64,000 nucleotides of DNA. Origin: Tachypleus tridentatus (taxonomy: Eukaryota > Arthropoda > Merostomata > Xiphosura > Limulidae). Under the pieces are notes generated by a model that ran no database searches, had not been told where the DNA came from, and saw nothing but the letters and a program-made list of their open reading frames with translations. The translations under genes were made by a program, and so were the position numbers. How positions within the stretch are numbered: position 1 is the stretch's first letter; each line of letters starts with the position of its first letter. The stretch is taken from the NCBI RefSeq assembly GCF_004210375.1, contig NC_134834.1, positions 16,423,027 to 16,487,026 on the forward strand, given 5' to 3'. This document shows, in pieces, positions 11,177 through 23,600 of this stretch.

Positions 11177-14100
11177 ATGCCTATTGGACATAATGACGAA
11201 ATTCCCTTACCTGATGGATGGGAAATTGGAAGAGACTTCGATGGAAAAATCTACTTTATTGACCATATCAATCGTAAAACTACATGGATTGACCCAAGAG
11301 ACAGGTAAGTGCAGCTGCGTCCCGTGGAATGCGACTGTGTCCCCTTTGGCCTAATGAAACAGGCTTGAAATTCGTAGTTTTTTTTTCCCGCCTATACCCT
11401 ATTTAAGTGTGTTTTTTTTTAGGAATGGACATTGCTTTAACTGCACTAAAGGATAGTTGAAAATTAAATTTATCCAGCTTATTTGATTGAAGAATGAATA
11501 ATAAATACCAATTATTTTAGTACTGACTATAAGAAGCAATTAGTAAGCATAGTAGTAGTGTAGCAGTGGACTGATGTAGTGCGAGACGTAGCAAAGTCAC
11601 ATACCAAGAAAGGGGTTACCTCGTGAGGGGAGGAAAGGGGGTGACGTAGCCATTCATAAAGACTAAACTACTTTTATGACCTTGTTTGTAATATCTTTCA
11701 GAAACATCTTAATTTCTTCAGTTGTATTGACCAAGTATTTTGTTTTACTTTTCTCGTCGAACGTTTTAATTTCATTTGATCAGACTATAAAGTATGTCAT
11801 ATTAAATGGAAACTAACTTATTCACGAAACTTTGTTATGAATAACACCACCTAGGCTATGTAACGTAACTTGTAATTTATAAACGTTATAAGATTAGGTT
11901 ATAAGTTGTTTAAGCTATGAGGATACAGCTGCTGCAAGGTTGGTCTATTTTTATATTAATGTTTAGTATAATTTTATTAACTATTCAGTAGCATGATTGA
12001 TGTAAATAATCAAAACGTGTTAACATTTGAGGGACAAATAGGAACATGTAGCGTCAACCTGTGATGTTCTTTTTTGTAAAAAAACAACTTAAATACAGCC
12101 CTGATAATTTAAATATTTATTTTGCTTTTTTTTAATTTACTGCATCTACCAAATTTGAAGGCAATCCATTCCAAAAAGAGAAAAGAATTTTGCAGATCTT
12201 TCGAATTTTTGGAAAGACCATCGTATGATATAGACGCACACATTTAATTTAAAGACAACAAATAACTTGATCTACCAAGACCGTCCCATATGCTAAACTA
12301 AAATGTTAACATTTGAGGGACAAATAGGAACATGTAGCGTCAACCTGTGATGTTCTTTTTTGTAAAAAAAACCACTTAAATACAGCCCTGATAATTTAAA
12401 TTTTTATTTTGCTTTTTTTAAATTTACTGCATCTACCAAATTTGAAGGCAATCCATTCCAAAAAGAGAAAAGAATTTTACAGATCTTTCAAATTTTTGGA
12501 AAGACCATCGTATGATATAGACGCACACATTTAATTTAAAGACAACAAATAACTTGATCTACCAAGACCGTCCCATATGCTAAACTAAATTTAAAACACC
12601 AGCTGCCTTCTATTATTAAAATATTTATAACTTTCCTTGAACTCCTTTAAATTTATTGCATATACCACATCTTAAGACAGCCCATTCCAAGAAGTCAACC
12701 ATCTAAAGCTGTCTTAGGTGAAGATGACTCCTAACCAGTCAGAATTTGTCTTCCTTAGTCCTACCATTAAGTAGAAACAATGTTGATACATCAACACTTA
12801 TCAACAACAATCTTAAACATCTCAGACTTGCACACACATACACACACAAATTCTTCAGATATCATAATCTGTCCTATCTTAATCTTATCCATCCCAAGTA
12901 TCATCAAAGTAGCCCTCTTCTGGACCCTGTCCATCAATTCAATGTCCTTATTAAGTTAGAATACCCAAGACAGAGTTACATTGCTTGAAATATAGCTTAA
13001 CCTGTAATTAGTACAATGAAATGATAGAAGCTTATAGTCTTGTATTCAGTGTTTCTATAAATACAACACAAATCTTATTTGGTACAACAATAGCTTAGTA
13101 AACTGAGGTTAAGTTGTGAACTTATTAATTATCTAGTTCTCACAACTCAAGTTTAGACATTCTGATTGTCTGAAAGTTTGAATTCTGTGTTTTATTGTTG
13201 CATGACAAATTAACGTTTACTTAATGAAATGTTTTAAAAACATTAGACTTACTGTGGTTCAATTTGACTGTTGTTGAAAGACAAATGATAAAGGTGAAAG
13301 AGGATAGTTTTATACAAGTTCCAACCTGAGAAAGGATTAAAACAAGCCACAATGTAAAGTGTAAGCTACAAGTAATAGTTGTGTATTTAAACAAACCACA
13401 ATGTAAAGTGTAAGCTACAAGTAACAGTTGTGTATTTAAACAAACCACAATGTAAAGTAAGCTAAAGTAACAGTACAAGTAATAGTTGTGTATTTAAACA
13501 AACCACAATGTAAAGTGTAAGCTACAAGTAACAGTTATGTATTTAAACAAACCACAATGTAAAGTGTAAGCTGTAACAAGTAATAGTTGTGTATTTAAAC
13601 AAACCACAATGTAAAGTGTAAGCTACAAGTAACAGTTGTGTATTTAAACAAACCACAATGTAAAGTGTAAGCTGCAAGTAATAGTTGTGTATTTAAACAA
13701 ACCACAATGTAAAGTGTAAGCTACAAGTAACAGTTGTGTATTTAAACAAACCACAATGTAAAGTGTAAGCTACAAGTAACAGTTGTGTATTTAAACAAAC
13801 CACAATGTAAAGTGTAAGCTACAAGTAACAGTTGTGTATTTAAACAAACCACAATGTAAAGTGTAAGCTACAAGTAACAGTTGTGTATTTAAACAAACCA
13901 CAATGTAAAGTGTAAGCTACAAGTAACAGTTGTGTATTTAAACAAACCACAATGTAAAGTGTAAGCTACAAGTAACAGTTGTGTATTTAAACAAACCACA
14001 ATGTAAAGTGTAAGCTACAAGTAACAGTTGTGTATTTAAACAAACCACAATGTAAAGTGTAAGCTACAAGTAACAGTTGTGTATTTAAACAAACCACAAT

Positions 14101-17100
14101 GTAAAGTGTAAGCTACAAGTAACAGTTGTGTATTTAAACAAACCACAATGTAAAGTGTAAGCTACAAGTAACAGTTGTGTATTTAAACAAACCACAATGT
14201 AAAGTGTAAGCTACAAGTAACAGTTGTGTATTTAAACAAACCACAATGTAAAGTGTAAGGTACAAGTAACAGTTGTGTATTTAAACAAACCACAATGTAA
14301 AGTGTAAGCTACAAGTAACAGTTGTGTATTTAAACAAACCACAATGTAAAGTGTAAGCTACAAGTAACAGTTGTGTATTTAAACAAACCACAATGTAAAG
14401 TGTAAGCTACAAGTAACAGTTGTGTATTTAAACAAACCACAATGTAAAGTGTAAGCTACAAGTAACAGTTGTGTATTTAAACAAACCACAATGTAAAGTG
14501 TAAGCTACAAGTAACAGTTGTGTATTTAAACAAACCACAATGTAAAGTGTAAGCTACAAGTAACAGTTGTGTATTTAAACAAACCACAATGTAAAGTGTA
14601 AGCTACAAGTAACAGTTGTGTCATTTAAACAAACCACAATGTAACTAACTGTGTTTTTAGACATGAAACAACTTTTGTGTTACAGTTGTATTTAAACAAA
14701 CCACAATGTAAAGTGTAAGCTACAAGTAACAGTTGTTATTTAAACAAACACAATGTAAAGTGTAAGCTACAAGTAACAGTTGTGTATTTAAACAAACCAC
14801 AATGTAAAGTGTAAACAAGTAACAGTTGTGTATTTAAACAAACCACAATGTAAAGTGTAATTTAAGTAACAGTAATTTTAAACAAACCACAATGTAAAGT
14901 GTATGTACAAGTAACAAAGATATTTTCAAACCACAGATATAAATGTAACGATTACCAGACAATGAATGATAACAACATGATTTTTATGTATTGTTGACTA
15001 TACTAAATACATATATTTGTCACTGGGGAGATAAAATCAAACCACAATGTAAAGTGTAAGCTAAAGTAATTGTGTATTTAAACAAACCAGCTTTAAAAGG
15101 TTGCATTAAATGTTTAAAAAAAAATAAAAGTTAACAGTGAGTAACTTCTAGTTTAAACAAACCACAATGTAAAGTTAAAATACTGTAACAGTTGAAAATT
15201 TGAAACAAGACCACAATGTATCTATAGTGTAAGTATAACAAATAACAGTTGTGGTTTAAACAAACCACATGTAAAGTGTAAGCTACAATTAACAGTTGTG
15301 TATTTAAACAAACACAATGTAAAGTGTGCTTACAAGTAACAGTTGTTAGCTAAACAAACCACATGTAAAGGTTACAAGTAATAAAGAACAAACCACAATG
15401 TAAAGTGTAAGCTACAAGTAACAGTTGTGTATTTTTTTAAACTTCCTTATACATACACAATATTTCTGCTCGTAATTGCAGTCATAGCCTATTGTTTTCA
15501 TCTTCAAGGTCCATTCAGTATACATTATTAAAAATAACATTATAAACATTTGATTTAACTAAGTGTGTGGGAACAGTATACTGGACTGATACTATTAGTA
15601 GAAAAATAATGTTTACTGTAAGGATATCTTCATAAAATATAGCAAGCTCTTAGTAAACAGTACAATATTGTTGTGGTAAGAGTAGCCCAACAGTTGACAG
15701 TGGGTGATGATGCCTAGCTGCTTTCCCTTTCCTTTTACTCTGCTAAATTAGTGATGGCTAGTGCAAATAGACCTCATGTAGCATTGCAAAAAATTCAAAC
15801 CAAACACAATTATGTGATAACTTTGATATAAAATCCATAACACCACGTTGAGTGGTACTTTTAGGATAATGAGACTTTCACACTTTTACCCTACCCACGC
15901 ACATAGTGTTAATTACACAAAGTGTGAAGAAATAAAAAAAAAATTAATGCATTATAAACTCGTAGAATGTACAGAAAAATATGATAAATATTAGTTCGTT
16001 AGTGCAGTTGTGACATAAGAGTTGATCTTATTGTCAACAGTTTAATTCTTTTAGTAGTTTTGTGTTTTTCAGAGTTAGAAGTTTTACATAACATGGCAAG
16101 TTTCTAGTGGATAGATAGTGTGTGCTTTACTTTGTTGGGGGAGATGTTGGAGGGGAAATGAAAAACTAAATAAGGGTAGTTTTAAACTAGGACCAGACGG
16201 TGGTGATGGCCAGGAAAACTAAATAAATAAAGAATAAGAAGGAGAGAAAAGTCTAGGATAGGAAATTATTATAGTAGTAGTTATAAGGATAGGCTTAATT
16301 GTTATTGTTGGTAGTTATAAGGATAGGCTTAATTGTTATTGTTGGTAGTTATAAGGATAGGCTTAATTGCTATTGTTGGTAGTTATAAGGATAAGCTTAA
16401 TTGCTATTGTTGGTAGTCATAAGGATAGGCTTAATTGTTATTGTTGGTAGTTATAAGGATAGGCTTAATTGTTACTGTTGGTAGTTCTAAGGATAGGCTT
16501 AATTGTTTACTCTTGGTAGTTGTAAGGATAGGCTTAATTGTTACTGTTGGTAGTTCTAAGGATAGGCTTAATTGTTACTCTTGGTAGTTGTAAGGATAGG
16601 CTTAATTGTTACTGTTGGTAGTTGTAAGGATAGGCTTAATTGTTACTGTTGGTAGTTATAAGGATAGGCTTAATTGTTACTGTTGGTAGTTGTAAGGATA
16701 GGCTTAATTGTTACTGTTGGTAGTTATAAGGATAGGCTTAATTGTTACTATTGTAATACTAGAAGTATAAGAAATAAAACAGATGACTTTAGAACATTAG
16801 TAGGAATGGAGGATTTTCATGTATTGGAAATAACTGAAACATGGCTAAACACAGATTATTTTAATAACAGAAGTTTCTTTGAAATACAGGGTTGCAGGCT
16901 ATATACTATGGACAGAGTATTAAAGATGGGTGAGGATATGGTTTTATGTGTAAAGTGCGAGTTGTATCCTGAGGATATTAAAGATAACAAGAAGGAGACT
17001 GAATCTGTTTGGGTTTCTGTTTATGTGAATGAAGGAACAGTCAATAAATTTAATTTGTTGATGGTATGAGGGTCTTGGATGTTGGTGACTATAAAGAGGA

Positions 17101-20100
17101 TGCTGCTGATTTACTACAGGATTTAGATCACTTAGTGAGTTTGGAAAATAAACAGCAGATAAGTTTTGATTATAATAAGTAAATACATGTGGGTTATCAT
17201 AGTTTGAATTATAAGTATAATGTGGATAGGAACAACCTTAATGTTATGAAAGGAAAGGGGTCTTGGTGTAATAGTCAGTCTTCAGAGCCATTCAAGCTAT
17301 TGCTAGTAGTATGGTAAATAGGATTTTAGGTTGCATCTACAGAAGTATTGAATACAAATCTAAAAAGGTTATATTTTCATTGTACAGAATACTGGTTAAG
17401 CAATATTTGAAGTACTGTGTTCAATCTTGGGCTACTTACCTCAGGAAGGACATTGAATTGTTGGAAAGAGTTCAGAGAAAGGTTATTAGTGTGGTATCTG
17501 GCATGAAGGTATTGTTATACAAGAAGGTGTTAAGATCTCTTAAATTGTTTTCTCTTGGAAAAAAGAATAGTTAAGGGGAATCTGATTGAGGTGTCTAAGA
17601 TTGTAAAGAGAACTGACAGTGTTTGGAATGAGGGGTCTAAGATTGTAAAGAGAACTTACAGTGTTTGGATTGAGGGGTCTAAGATTGGAAAGAGAACTTA
17701 CAGTGTTTGGATTGAGGGGTCTAAGATTGGAAAGAGAACTGACAGTGTTTGGATTGAGGGGTCTAAGATTGGAAAGAGAACTGACAGTGTTTGGATTGAG
17801 GGGTCTAAGATTGGAAAGAGAACCACAGTGTTTGGATTGAAGGTCTAAGATTGGAAAGAGAACACAGTGTTTGGATTGAGGGTCTAAGATTGTAAAAGAA
17901 CTCGACAGTGTTTGGATTGAGGTTTAAGTTATAAAGAGAACGACAGTGTTTGGATTGAGGTGTTTAGGATTGTAAAGAGAACGACAGAGTTTGGATTGAG
18001 TGTTTAGATTGGAAAGAGAACTAACAGTGTTTGGATTGAAGGGTCTAAGATTGGAAAGAGAACTGACAGTGTTTGGATTGAGGTGTTTAGGATTGTAAAG
18101 AGAACTGACAGTGTTTGGATTGAGGTGTTTAGGATTGTAAAGAGAACTGACAGTGTTTGGATTGAGGTGTTTAGGATTGGAAAGAGAACTGACAGTGTTT
18201 GGATTGAGGTGTTTAGGATTGTAAAGAGAACTGACAGAGTTTGATTGAGGTGTTTAGATTGGAAAAGAGAACTGACAGTGTTTGGATTGAGGGTCTAAGA
18301 TTGTAAAAGAGAACTGACAGTGTTTGGATTGAGTGTTTAGGATTGGAAAAGAACCGACAGTGTTTGGATTGAGGGGTCTAAGATTGGAAAGAGAACTGAC
18401 AGTGTTTGGATTGAAGGGTCTAAGATTGGAAAGAGAACTGACAGTGTTTGGATTGAGGTGTTTAGGATTGTAAAGAGAACTGACAGTGTTTGGATTGAGG
18501 TGTTTAGGATTGTAAAGAGAACAGACAGTGTTTGGATTGAGGGGTCTAAGATTGTAAAGAGAACTGACAGTGTTTGGATTGAGGTGTTTAGGATTGCAAA
18601 GAGAACTGACAGTGTTTGGATTGAGGTGTTTAGGATTGCAAAGAGAACTGACAGTGTTTGGATTGAGGTGTTTAGGATTGCAAAGAGAACTGACAGTGTT
18701 TGGATTGAGGTGTTTAGGATTGCAAAGAGAACTGACAGTGTTAGGATTGAGGTGTTTAGGATTGCAAAGAGAACTGACAGTGTTCGGATTGAAGGGTCTA
18801 AGATTGGAAAGAGAACTGACAGTGTTTGGATTGAAGGGTCTAAGATTGGAAAGAGAACTGACAGTGTTTGGATTGAGGAGTTTAGGATTGGAAAGAGAAC
18901 TGACATTGTTGATGCATCAATTTTTAATATTTAACAATGAAAATGGTAGGACTAGGGGGACAGGTTTAAATATTGACAGGGTGGTTAGCCTTTGGAATGG
19001 GTTGCCTTCAGATGTTGTAGAGGCAGTCAATTTAGTTTAGTTTGAGAAAAAGCTTGAAAAGTGTATGAACAATGAGGACTGGCTTTAAGTTAGTTTTGTG
19101 TGTGGAACAGCTGAGATGGACAAGTACATTCTATGTGACCTCTGAGTGTTATGTTATAATGTAGTTAATAATGATGTACACATGCACTAACTGGACAATG
19201 CGGAGGGGGCATTTGCCCCTTTCTATCCTATGTGTTAGGTATTTGTGGTAGGTAAAACCTAAGGCAATGAAGTTAAATAGGTACGGTAGTGTTAACAACA
19301 TACATTTACATTATGTTCTGAACTTTTATAAATAAATACATAAATTATTTCTGTAAGGTACCTTATTGAAGATTTCATGGAACTGTATGTTGACAGAGAA
19401 AAATGTATTTTTAATCAACAGAATTTACTAAACGGATTTTCTAATCTAACATTTTTAGGTATGTTAAGGCTAAGATGTTTGCTGACTGCTCGGGTGAGGA
19501 ACTACCGTATGGTTGGGAACAGTGCTATGACCCAGTTGTCGGTTATTTCTATGTTAATCACATCACTCGTAAGTACCAAATAAACCTGGTATTTATCATT
19601 ATCAAGATTTTAAACCACACTTTAATATTATAATACTCTCATAAAGTGACCAAATACTTGATTGCTTATCAAACTGTACATGTCCTATCTGATTTGGTTT
19701 TCAAAAAATAACTTAGTTAAAAATGCTTAAGGATTTTGATATTCTTAAGTTTTATTAAACTATGTTAACTGTATTCAAAGATTTCTAAGACAATTTTTGT
19801 TTCTTAAAGAGGATTTGGTCTATTATTAGTAAATAATCCCGCCATTGTTTACTTAAATTGTTTTTCAATAAAGAATAGGACATTTAAACTGAAATAGTTA
19901 AAGCCACATAAATGTAAGTTACATAAAATATTTTGTGAAGGAGAAAGGAGCTTATTTTATATTTTTTGATTTAAAGGTTAAAATGCAGGGGCAAGTAATT
20001 GTTTAATAATGGGTTCTACTCACATCTTAACTGACATGTTGTCAATGAATCTAAGCTGACCATTGCTGCAAACTGGGAGTTTGTGCCCAAGAGAAACAGA

Positions 20101-20635
20101 AATGCTGCATTGGAAAAAATATTGATGTTGGTGAAAGTGATCATAAGTTATATTTTGTTTTTCATTTTTGTTCTTTGATTTTATGGAATTTTAAATTTGA
20201 ATTCAAAAATTTTTAAGCCTAGTTTTGTTATAGGAATTTAAACTACATATATTTCTGAAATTGTGTATTATTGGTTTTTAAAGAGAAGTACAGTCATGGC
20301 CTTTTTGAAACAATTTTAAATCTTTGTAGACTGTTCAATTCTAAATAGATAATTAGATATATGCTGTGAAAGGATATTTTAAAGACGGTTTATTTTTTTA
20401 GTCATTTATATTTTGTTTCTGCATTAAATCTTTGGATACCTTGATATTAGCTGCTATCTGATTTATGACACAGGCTTCAATCATTTAAACATACAAGTTT
20501 AGCTAGAAACATAAAAAATTTTATAATTTTTCTTTGATAGATACAAATCAGCTCGAAGATCCAAGACATCAGTGGCACCAGCTACAGGAAGCAATGCTCA
20601 AAGAATATCTTGTCTTAGCTCAAGAGGAATTATCA
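11177..20635 (+). CDS. kibra: kibra exons 1-3: tandem WW domains
   Basis: Exon 1 (11177-11304) encodes WW1 with LPDGWE and TTWIDPRDR; its two signature tryptophans are W15 and W37 and the domain is intact. Exon 2 (19459-19568) and exon 3 (20541-20635) encode WW2 with [10 protein letters not shown] and [10 protein letters not shown]; the first Trp (W62) is present but the second position is Gln/Leu, as in other WWC proteins where WW2 also lacks it. The splice between exons 2 and 3 falls inside WW2. Exon 3 then enters the coiled coil. Intron 1, over 8 kb, separates the two domains and is almost all repeats. Confidence 0.95.
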
Positions 20636-23600
20636 GTAAGTTTTTAACTTTCAGTCGAGGAGTTGGTACAAAAGTGAAGGTAGAGTACATGACGTACAAT
20701 TTTATTTTTAAATATTGTTATTTTAATCATTTTGAGTGTAAGGTTTGCATGAAGAGAAACCTGTGAAACTTTAAATTTGCAATTGTACTTGGTAAATCAG
20801 GTATCGTTTTTGGAGGGTGAATAACTTATTAATTAAAAATCAGAAAAGATGAAAGATCAGATAATCATTATATCATTTTTTTTTTCCTTTAGGCTAAACA
20901 AGAAATATATGACGTCAAACAGCAGAGACTGTCTCTGGCTCTTGAGAATTATTATCAACTTCAAACCACTATAGCAGAACTTAATAACTGTCATTCTGAT
21001 AGCAGCCTATGTTCAACATTTTCGAACAGTAGCGTAACTAAATATGATCCTGATCTTTTAAGGGTTGATGTGGCTTTAGCACGAGAGCGTGTGGAAAGGC
21101 TGAGACAAGAACTGCGTCAGATTCGTAAAGAGATGCATTATAAAGAAGAAGGCATAAAAACCTTATCTCAGTGAGTATTCGTTATTGCATTTATGTAAGT
21201 GGAATAACTTGTTCGATATTGGAACTGGTTCTTAAACACTAATTGTCCTATTTGTTGTGTGCTCAGTGTGGTCAATTGGACAGTTTTCCAGCCTATGGAT
21301 GATGCCCAAAGTTTGAGCTGTGGTATGCAGCTGAACACCCTCTGCACTTTCTGCTTGGTGATTTATGAATGTAACAGACATTCTTCTGTTAAATTAAGAA
21401 TATCCAAATAGTAGATGGAGGGGGTGCTGATTTATTGTGCTTTTTTTTGGCCAGCAATCCTAAAATAGGATTGGAAGTGCCTGAAACCTAAGGTTTGATC
21501 TCCCAGTTAGCTAGTGCATTACATGAGGTGACGCTTAGAATGAAAATACTGGTTTGTATTTTTCGTGTTTTAGAAAGTATACAATTAAAAGTACTGTGTT
21601 TCATTATGTATAAATGTTTTTAGTTTTCAGTTTTTCATTCAAATTTGATTTATAATTTATCAGCAATTTGATATATAAATCCCAAGATTGTCTACAAATG
21701 TAAATGGGAAATTTCAGTATTAGATTTAGAAATATTGAACTGTTTAAGACTAAATGGTCTGCTTTGTACACATACTGTTTTCAATAAAGAGATGTGAAGT
21801 TACCCCACACTGCAGTGAAACATTTAATGAATTGGATTTTCTCTTGTATAAAACTTTATTGAATATTTCTGTGTAAATACTCTACATTTTCAAAACATTA
21901 CTCAGTAATAGTAATAAAGAATTGAACTTATAGCCGTAGAGAGTTTATAGATGTGTTGCTTTTTGACATTATAGTAAGAATAAGAAATCTTAAATGTTAC
22001 ATGATCTATTACAATATATATGTAAAAACGGCTCGTTTGGGTTGAGAAAATATTTTACGTGGAGGAGCGAACAACGTTTCGACCTTCTTCAGTCATCGTC
22101 AGGTTCACAAAGAAAGAAAGAGGTAACTGACCGGAAGCTGACCACATTTTCTCAACCCAAACGAGCCGTTTTTACATATATATTTCTCTACAAGTGGGTT
22201 TTCTCGACATCACTGATTATTACAATACAGCACTTGAAATAAGGTTTTAACGAAATGCTCAATTTCAGAGTGGATCGTCAGTTTTGTGATCAGAACACAT
22301 TCTACACTCTAGAGGAAACTCGAGCCATTTTGGAAGAGCTTCAGAATATTCAAAAATCATTGAGGATTGGTAAAAAAGAAAAGGAAGAACTAATAATGGT
22401 AGAGATAATTAAAATTTAGAAATCTTCAGAAAGAGTTCTGTTGTGTTGATCATATTGTATTTGTAATCAACTTGATTTAAAATATTCTAAACAACCATTA
22501 GTGTTAAAACTTTGTGTAATGAAAGCCTCTAAAATTAAATTATTTCTTTATATAATTATGTGTCAATTAATTTTCAAAACTGTCAAAGCAAGTTTGTGTT
22601 TTGTTTTTACAAAGATCTGCCTGAAGTTTTTGTTATTAAATTTCAAGATAAAGCTATATTTTTAAGATATTCATTTAAATGCTTTTCATTAGTGTATAGA
22701 TTTTGTAAAAAATAAAAATCTTTCTAAATGAAGTGAATTTATTTTATTGTTGCCGAAGCTTAGAAGTCTCAGTATATGCATTCATTTAGTAACAGTTGGA
22801 AACTGTTTTCATGTTCCTTAAACATGAAGTTATTAAATAATGTGTCAAAAAGTTTGTTGCATTTGAGTTCACAAGCTATACCCAAAATTTCTGTCATTTT
22901 AATATATTTCTTCTGTTAGGTGTAGCTCGTGTGATTCGTAAAACGATGTGTCTTTTCAATGATAGCTCATTAAAGAAATGTAACTGAAATTTTTCCATTT
23001 ATTTCAATACACAATTTGTGGTAACACTGAGTACAGAATTTGATTTAGTAAAAGTTACCAAGGTAATGCAACTATTTGATAGTGAACATTCAAGATGAAT
23101 TGACCTTTTGGTTCGTGGATCTGGACAGTAAGTAGCTTTGAAACAAATAGGGGATGCTAATTGACCATAAATAGTTATCAGTTTTACTTAGGTAGATTTT
23201 TTTAGGAAGCACCTTTATCTTTTCAGAACGTTTTAAATTTAACGAGCGACTTGTCTTCTCTCCACCTGATTTCATCTGATGATCGAAACGTGTGTACCGT
23301 AAAGGAAAAATGTAGCACATTTTCTCAAACTGAGATGTCAGGAGAGGTAATTATAACTACTTGTTTTATGAATTTCAGTCGTTTTGTGCCTTGTTTTTCA
23401 TTTTAGTCACTGTCCATTAGTTTTTAGTCTGTGCTAATCACTTAACATAAGTTTTTAATGTTTAACCTCATAAAAATCGTACATGTATGTTTTTATACTT
23501 TTTGTTTTGTAGAAAATATAATAATTCTTAAGATTTGGGAATTAACATGATAATTTTAGTTATTATTCCAATGATATAATTATTCTGAAAATTCTTTATT

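Noticed and set aside
11004-11354. Open frame starting upstream of kibra exon 1
   Set aside because: It is in a different frame from the WW domain and runs past the exon 1 donor; the WW frame has its own ATG at 11177 after an in-frame stop.
13330-15440. CRISPR-like regular repeats
   Set aside because: The units are directly adjacent with no unique spacers, and the genome is eukaryotic; it is a minisatellite. The same applies to the other arrays.
18337-18934. Long overlapping open frames on both strands in the 42-bp array
   Set aside because: Repeat units of 42 bp, a multiple of three, keep all stop-free frames open; the peptide repeats only restate the unit.
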